A stretch of DNA of 9,975 nucleotides from Actinobacteria bacterium UBA2184 (GTDB taxonomy: Bacteria > Actinomycetota > Coriobacteriia > Anaerosomatales > Anaerosomataceae): positions 32,460 through 42,434 of the forward strand of contig DCVQ01000026.1 in the NCBI GenBank assembly GCA_002328745.1, given 5' to 3'. Below, in pieces: positions 6,341 through 9,975 of the stretch. Both the position numbers and the translations under genes were made by a program. Within the stretch, counting starts at the first letter, position 1. Every line of letters begins with the position of its first letter. Below the pieces are notes generated by a model that saw only the letters and a program-made list of their open reading frames with translations, was not told the origin of the DNA and did no database searches.

Positions 6341-6461
6341 CGCGTTGACCGCTGCCGCTCACGGCTATCGCGCGCTGCGCGGGAACGGCTCCGAGGGCCT
6401 CAGTGCCTGCAAGCGAACGTCAGGGCTTCGTCCATGACAACGCCCGGTCTAGGCGCAGCTG

Positions 6462-8123
6462 CTACAACTGCTTCGCGCCCCAGGCAGTGCCGACGTGCTC
6501 GGACATGATGTAGTCCATGCGGCGTCCGAGGGTGCATGCGAGCAGGTCGACCGCCGGCGCGATAGTCTCTCGAGTGTAGTCTCCCGGTGCGAGGGTTTCG
6601 AAGGCCTTCACGTCTTCGGCCGCCATCCCGGCGCCTCTGAGCATCTCCAGGAGCTCGTCGCGTGACAGCGTGTCCCGAGACTCGAAGAGCAGCGATATGA
6701 TGCCCGCAGGTGTGGGTGGTGCCTGGCTGCTCACTTCCGCCGCCGGGACCGAGCCATCGACACTGGCCCACGCGCGGTCCGCAATGCCCTTGTACTCCGC
6801 AGCATAGGCGTCCAGGCCCTCGGCTAGTGTGGAGAGCAGCAGGTCTGCGTCCCGGTGCGTGGGGTGAGCGCCGGTTTCAAGAACGACCTCTCGCGCCACG
6901 CTTGTGTTGTCGATGAGCATGCACGGGCGCAGGAGGTTCTCGCTGTATGGCTGACGGTCACGAATGGCGGTGAAGAAGGACGATCCGAGCGCGTCGGACA
7001 AGGTCTTGTCCTTGATGTTGTCTACTGCAAAGTGCGTGAAGATGCACGGTTCGACGTCGCCGTTCGAGTTGATATGCAGATACTCCCGACCCGCGGCGAT
7101 GCAGCCGCCCACGTAGGGAGCATCGTTCCAGAAGTCCATCACGAAGAGGGGCTTCTTCGTCCGGATACTCGCTGCGCCGTCGGTTCGCAGGTACTCACGC
7201 TGCTCCGGTGTGGGCATGAGACTCAGGTCGGGGTTCTCGCCCACTGGCATGTACAGGAAGTGCCAGCCCCACAAGCAACCCTGTTCGATCAGGTAGTCGG
7301 TGAACTCGTCGCTCGTTACTTCGAAGCAGTTCTTGCTTGTGACCATCGTGGAGAAGCCGAACGGAACGCCCGCCGTTCGCAGGGCTTCCATCCCACGCTC
7401 GGCACTCCGGAGAGACCCTGCCCCGCGGCGGGCGTCGTGATCCGCTTCGAAACCGTCCACGCTGAAGCACACGATGACATTGCCCGCGTTCGCGAGACGT
7501 GTTGCCACTCTGTTGGTGATGAGGCCACCGTTCGTGAATACCTGGAAGGTCATGTCCGGGAAGCGATCGAAAAGATCTAGGATATCGGGTCGGATGAAGG
7601 GCTCGCCGCCCAGTATCGTGATCGCGTACGTTCCAATGGTCCTCGCCTCGGCAACGACCCGTTCGATGACCTCCATCGGCAGATCGTCATCTCGATCGTA
7701 CTCGGCCGCATAGCATCCGGTACAACGGAGATTGCAGCGCATCGACGGACTCAGCAGAAGAACCATCGGCGAAGTACCTATCGTCGCCTGCGCCGCCATG
7801 CGGCGGGGTACTCCTTCCCGCATCCACAAGACCAGATTGGTGATGAGGCGGGTCCTGCATGTTGGTGACGTTGCGTCGATGACGCGATGCAGGACCTGCA
7901 TAGGCATGGGCTGGGGATCGGCGTGCCGCGCGTCCTCGAAGTAATGTTGCAGCTTCGCGGCGCGCAACCGGTCACCGTCTGTTGCGGCCAGCACTCTGGC
8001 GATTCCCGCGATCCGCGGGAGGTGTTCTTCAGGGGCATCGGCCACCAGTTTGCCGATCGCAGCCAAGCTTCGTGCCGCAGCTTTGTCGGTGGTGCGGTGC
8101 TGAAGTGCTTTCAGGCTATCCAT
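6462..8123 (-). CDS. Radical SAM enzyme with SPASM/twitch-like auxiliary cysteines, substrate unknown
   Basis: The predicted 553-aa protein has a radical SAM core with cluster motif C130-NLR-C134-TG-C137, the SAM-contacting GGEP segment (172-175) and a TIM-barrel pattern to about 330. C341, C360 (in INSNGDVEPC) and C401 follow in the spacing of a SPASM/twitch-like auxiliary [4Fe-4S] region. An N-terminal helical domain (1-115) and an extra C-terminal domain (about 470-553, after a Pro/Ser-rich linker) are not ones I recognise. Such enzymes use 5'-deoxyadenosyl radicals on peptides, tetrapyrroles or lipids. No precursor peptide gene is evident nearby. The start was moved to ATG 8123, because GGAAGG (8131-8136 on the plus strand) sits about 7 nt upstream; GTG 8153, ten codons earlier, has no comparable site. 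The 116-nt gap to the upstream DegV gene could hold its own promoter, but no clear one is seen. Confidence 0.85.
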   Translation of the reverse strand: MDSLKALQHRTTDKAAARSLAAIGKLVADAPEEHLPRIAGIARVLAATDGDRLRAAKLQHYFEDARHADPQPMPMQVLHRVIDATSPTCRTRLITNLVLWMREGVPRRMAAQATIGTSPMVLLLSPSMRCNLRCTGCYAAEYDRDDDLPMEVIERVVAEARTIGTYAITILGGEPFIRPDILDLFDRFPDMTFQVFTNGGLITNRVATRLANAGNVIVCFSVDGFEADHDARRGAGSLRSAERGMEALRTAGVPFGFSTMVTSKNCFEVTSDEFTDYLIEQGCLWGWHFLYMPVGENPDLSLMPTPEQREYLRTDGAASIRTKKPLFVMDFWNDAPYVGGCIAAGREYLHINSNGDVEPCIFTHFAVDNIKDKTLSDALGSSFFTAIRDRQPYSENLLRPCMLIDNTSVAREVVLETGAHPTHRDADLLLSTLAEGLDAYAAEYKGIADRAWASVDGSVPAAEVSSQAPPTPAGIISLLFESRDTLSRDELLEMLRGAGMAAEDVKAFETLAPGDYTRETIAPAVDLLACTLGRRMDYIMSEHVGTAWGAKQL

Positions 8124-8239
8124 TCGATGTCCTTCCGGTCTCTCGCGGGGCACAACCTCCAGAAGCAGGCCAAGCCACCCGCATCACTTGCCTTGGTAGT
8201 CTCCTTGGCGTTTCGTCGCTCCAGAACTTGCGACGTGAC

Positions 8240-9124
8240 TCATGAGTAGCTGGTCGTCCGAGGTCTCCCCCAGAAGGCCAGAACCAGTCCGCTCGGACCC
8301 ACGTGTGTGCCGATGATGACTCCGACGCGGCCGACCCTTGCCGCTTGCACGACGACGCGTTCCTGCACCATGCGGATGAGTGCATCCGCGTCCTCAGGGC
8401 ACTGTGCGTGGTTGACGATGACGGTCTGCTCCCCGGGGTTGGTGATCCGTTCGGCGGTCGCCTCGGTCAGCGCCGCGAGTGCGCGCCGCCTCCCCCTGAC
8501 CCTCATGAACGGGGCGAGGCGACCTTCTGCATCCACGTGGAGCACAGGCTTGATACTGAGCACCGAGCCCGCAGCAGCGACCGCGGGCGAGACCCTTCCC
8601 CCTCGTACCAGGTACTCGTAGGAGTCGACCGTGAACACCGCGTTGACCCGCAGGCGGTTGTCTTCTGCCCACTCGACCACTGCTTCGGCCGATGCGCCGT
8701 CAGCCAACTTCCTGGCCATCTCCATTACGAGAAGGCCCTGCCCGGCAGAGACGGAGAGAGAATCGACAACATGTATCCGAGCGTCGGGAAGCTCCTGCAG
8801 AAGACGCTCGCGTGCCATGAGTGCGGTATCGTACGAGGCGCTGAGACCTGAGGAGATCGTCACCAGAATCGCCGACTGACCAGCGTCATGCGCCCGGCGG
8901 AACGCCGCCTCGCAATCCGCTGGACGTATTTGAGAGGTGCTCGACCGGGCACCAGCACGCAGTGCGTCGTAGAATGCGTCGGGTGAGAGGCTCTGTTCCG
9001 CCCCGCCAAACCGCTCATCGCCATCGAGAGCGTAGGGCAGATGCAGAAGTGCTACGCCGGCTTCCTCAAGGGTCTCGCGCGACAGGTCACAACCGGAATC
9101 GGTGATCAGCAGGGCGTCTTGCAC
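8240..9124 (-). CDS. DegV family protein (FakB-type fatty-acid-binding protein)
   Basis: The 294-aa length is normal for DegV. Conserved DegV elements appear in order: LLITDSGCDLS (5-15), STSQIRP (62-68), the acyl-carboxylate-binding loop ISSGLSASY (90-98), VDSLSVSAGQG (120-130), YLVRGGRVS (171-179), SIKPVLHV (190-197) and IIGTHVGPSGLVLAF (270-284). FakB proteins bind a free fatty acid and present it to the kinase FakA, giving acyl-phosphate for phospholipid synthesis. No FakA gene lies in this window. The GTG start has GGAGGT 5 nt upstream. Its first 19 bp overlap the end of the patatin-like gene, indicating one transcript. The palindrome ACTCATGAGT covers its stop codon (8238-8247). Which fatty acid it binds cannot be read from sequence. 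Confidence 0.9.
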   Translation of the reverse strand: MQDALLITDSGCDLSRETLEEAGVALLHLPYALDGDERFGGAEQSLSPDAFYDALRAGARSSTSQIRPADCEAAFRRAHDAGQSAILVTISSGLSASYDTALMARERLLQELPDARIHVVDSLSVSAGQGLLVMEMARKLADGASAEAVVEWAEDNRLRVNAVFTVDSYEYLVRGGRVSPAVAAAGSVLSIKPVLHVDAEGRLAPFMRVRGRRRALAALTEATAERITNPGEQTVIVNHAQCPEDADALIRMVQERVVVQAARVGRVGVIIGTHVGPSGLVLAFWGRPRTTSYS

Positions 9125-9975
9125 GGTGCACCTCCACTTGGGTCAGCTTCGGGTGGCCAAGTAGTCTGAGCTCCTCGGCCAACGGGCGAAGGTGCACGTG
9201 CCGCCATCAGCGCTCTGATATCGTCGACAGCGGCTTCGGCGGCCCTCTCGCCTGCGGCGATCATCTTCTCGGCCTCGTAGAAGCTGTAGTACGCGACGTC
9301 GTCGATTCGGGGCGCGATGACCAGGTCCGCCGCTCCCAGTCGCGCTTCGGACAGTTCGCGCTGCATCAGGTCGATCGAGCCCGTAGCCAGCTGGAAGACC
9401 GAAGGCGAACGCAGTGTGTCCATGACTGCGGCGAAGACCCGGGAGTAGACGATCTCCGGGAGGCCCGCGCGCTTGACCCAGCCGACTTCGATAGCGCCTT
9501 CCGGCAAATCGTTTGAGAAGGTCAGGACCGCGCTTCTGGGGATGCCAAGATTGGTGACCGCAACGACCGTGTCCGCTCCCATGTCCCATGCAACGTCGAC
9601 GGGAACGGGGTTGAGCACTGCCCCGTCCACGAGCAAGCGCCCGTCGCGCTCAACGGGGGCGAAGATGACGGGTGTTGACACGCTTGCCCTGATAGCGCTT
9701 GCGAGATCCCCCTCGCGCAACACGACCGATTGCCCGTTGGTCACGTCAACGGCCACGCACTCGAAGGGAATGCCGAGGTCGGCGAAGGTCTTGCCGCCTA
9801 CCAGGTCATGGATGAACTCCCCAACTCGCGCTCCGTTGACGAAGGCGGTGGTCGGCCGAGCGATGTCTGCGAGCGACACGAGGCGTTTCATGTCCACGGA
9901 GAGGGCGAGTTCCTCCATCTCAGAGGGCGAGACCCCTGCCGCGTACGCGCCGCCAACGAGTGCGCCGATGCTGGT
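9106..9975 (-). CDS. Patatin-like phospholipase/lipid acyl hydrolase, 5' end outside the window
   Basis: The reading frame is open through the right edge, so the true start lies beyond 9975; 289 codons are visible. The first visible residues, TSIGALVGGAYAAG, are the end of the patatin nucleophile elbow G-x-S-x-G, with catalytic Ser at visible residue 2 (codon 9972-9970). The dyad Asp lies in the DGA motif of LLVDGAVLNPVPV (visible residue 117). The missing N-terminal part should be short and hold the oxyanion-hole GGG motif. The architecture is that of RssA/YchK-type bacterial patatins, which hydrolyse acyl esters; the substrate is unknown. The C-terminal tail after about visible residue 265 is low-complexity, rich in Pro, Ala and Gly. 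The 3' end overlaps the DegV start by 19 bp, so acyl release and fatty-acid capture are probably co-expressed. Confidence 0.88.
   Translation of the reverse strand, partial: TSIGALVGGAYAAGVSPSEMEELALSVDMKRLVSLADIARPTTAFVNGARVGEFIHDLVGGKTFADLGIPFECVAVDVTNGQSVVLREGDLASAIRASVSTPVIFAPVERDGRLLVDGAVLNPVPVDVAWDMGADTVVAVTNLGIPRSAVLTFSNDLPEGAIEVGWVKRAGLPEIVYSRVFAAVMDTLRSPSVFQLATGSIDLMQRELSEARLGAADLVIAPRIDDVAYYSFYEAEKMIAAGERAAEAAVDDIRALMAARAPSPVGRGAQTTWPPEADPSGGAPCKTPC

Noticed and set aside
6243..6437. Small plus-strand open frame (64 codons) in the convergent gap
   Set aside because: It runs through the C8G4 tract and the 6309-6334 hairpin, has no ribosome-binding site, and its composition is Pro/Ala/Gly/Arg noise.
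6855..7580. Plus-strand open frame (241 codons) opposite the radical SAM gene
   Set aside because: It lies antisense to the region encoding the radical SAM barrel and auxiliary cysteines and has no motif of its own; open only because of the codon bias of the real gene.
8124..8153. Ten-codon N-terminal extension of the radical SAM protein
   Set aside because: The extension would contain the ribosome-binding site of the internal ATG at 8123 and has no good site of its own.
1..9975. CRISPR array, insertion sequence, rRNA gene or complete tRNA gene
   Set aside because: No regularly spaced repeats longer than the three AGTCnCAA units, no transposase motifs or terminal inverted repeats, and no full cloverleaf or rRNA signature were seen on either strand.

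Overview
The window is GC-rich and dense, with short intergenic gaps and GTG and TTG starts beside ATG. Its gene set is anaerobic: an aldehyde ferredoxin oxidoreductase (AOR) family enzyme, a four-cluster ferredoxin subunit, a radical SAM enzyme and a DegV/FakB protein. This suits an anaerobic, high-GC Gram-positive such as a Coriobacteriia-like actinobacterium. That placement is inference; no rRNA or other marker gene is present.

Left edge (1-330): bases 63-90 are the 3' end of a tRNA gene (T-arm, acceptor strand, CCA) with no tRNA body. Three tandem AGTCnCAA repeats precede it. This looks like the attachment-site end of an integrated element, with chromosome to the right. A 10-bp stem-loop follows, and nothing else is recognisable before 331.

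Region 331-1979: a minus-strand gene encodes a Fic-fold protein with a C-terminal winged helix. Its catalytic motif is destroyed (HPF reads NPF; the acidic residue and first Arg are lost), which suggests a repurposed, possibly DNA-binding, pseudo-Fic. It is divergent from the next operon across about 280 bp that hold a TGCTAG-N4-CTAGCA palindrome and a strongly structured leader.

Region 1980-6126 (+): a tightly packed four-gene operon encodes a membrane cytochrome b, a Tat-signal [4Fe-4S]x4 subunit, an AOR-family molybdo/tungstoenzyme and a 137-aa protein of unknown function. The first three form a plausible membrane-anchored redox complex passing electrons between the pterin-metal site, the FeS relay, haem b and quinone. 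The Tat signal sits on the FeS subunit and the AOR has none, so the AOR may be carried across the membrane by its partner. The structured leader could be a Moco/Tuco-type riboswitch. A perfect 11-bp hairpin lies directly after the operon and a second GC-rich one lies in the convergent gap.

Region 6462-9975 (-): reading leftward from the right edge come a patatin-like lipase (5' end outside the window), a DegV/FakB-type fatty-acid-binding protein overlapping it by 19 bp, and, 116 bp further on, a radical SAM enzyme with extra conserved cysteines and unknown substrate. Patatin plus FakB suggests acyl-chain release and capture; whether the radical SAM enzyme belongs to that theme is open.
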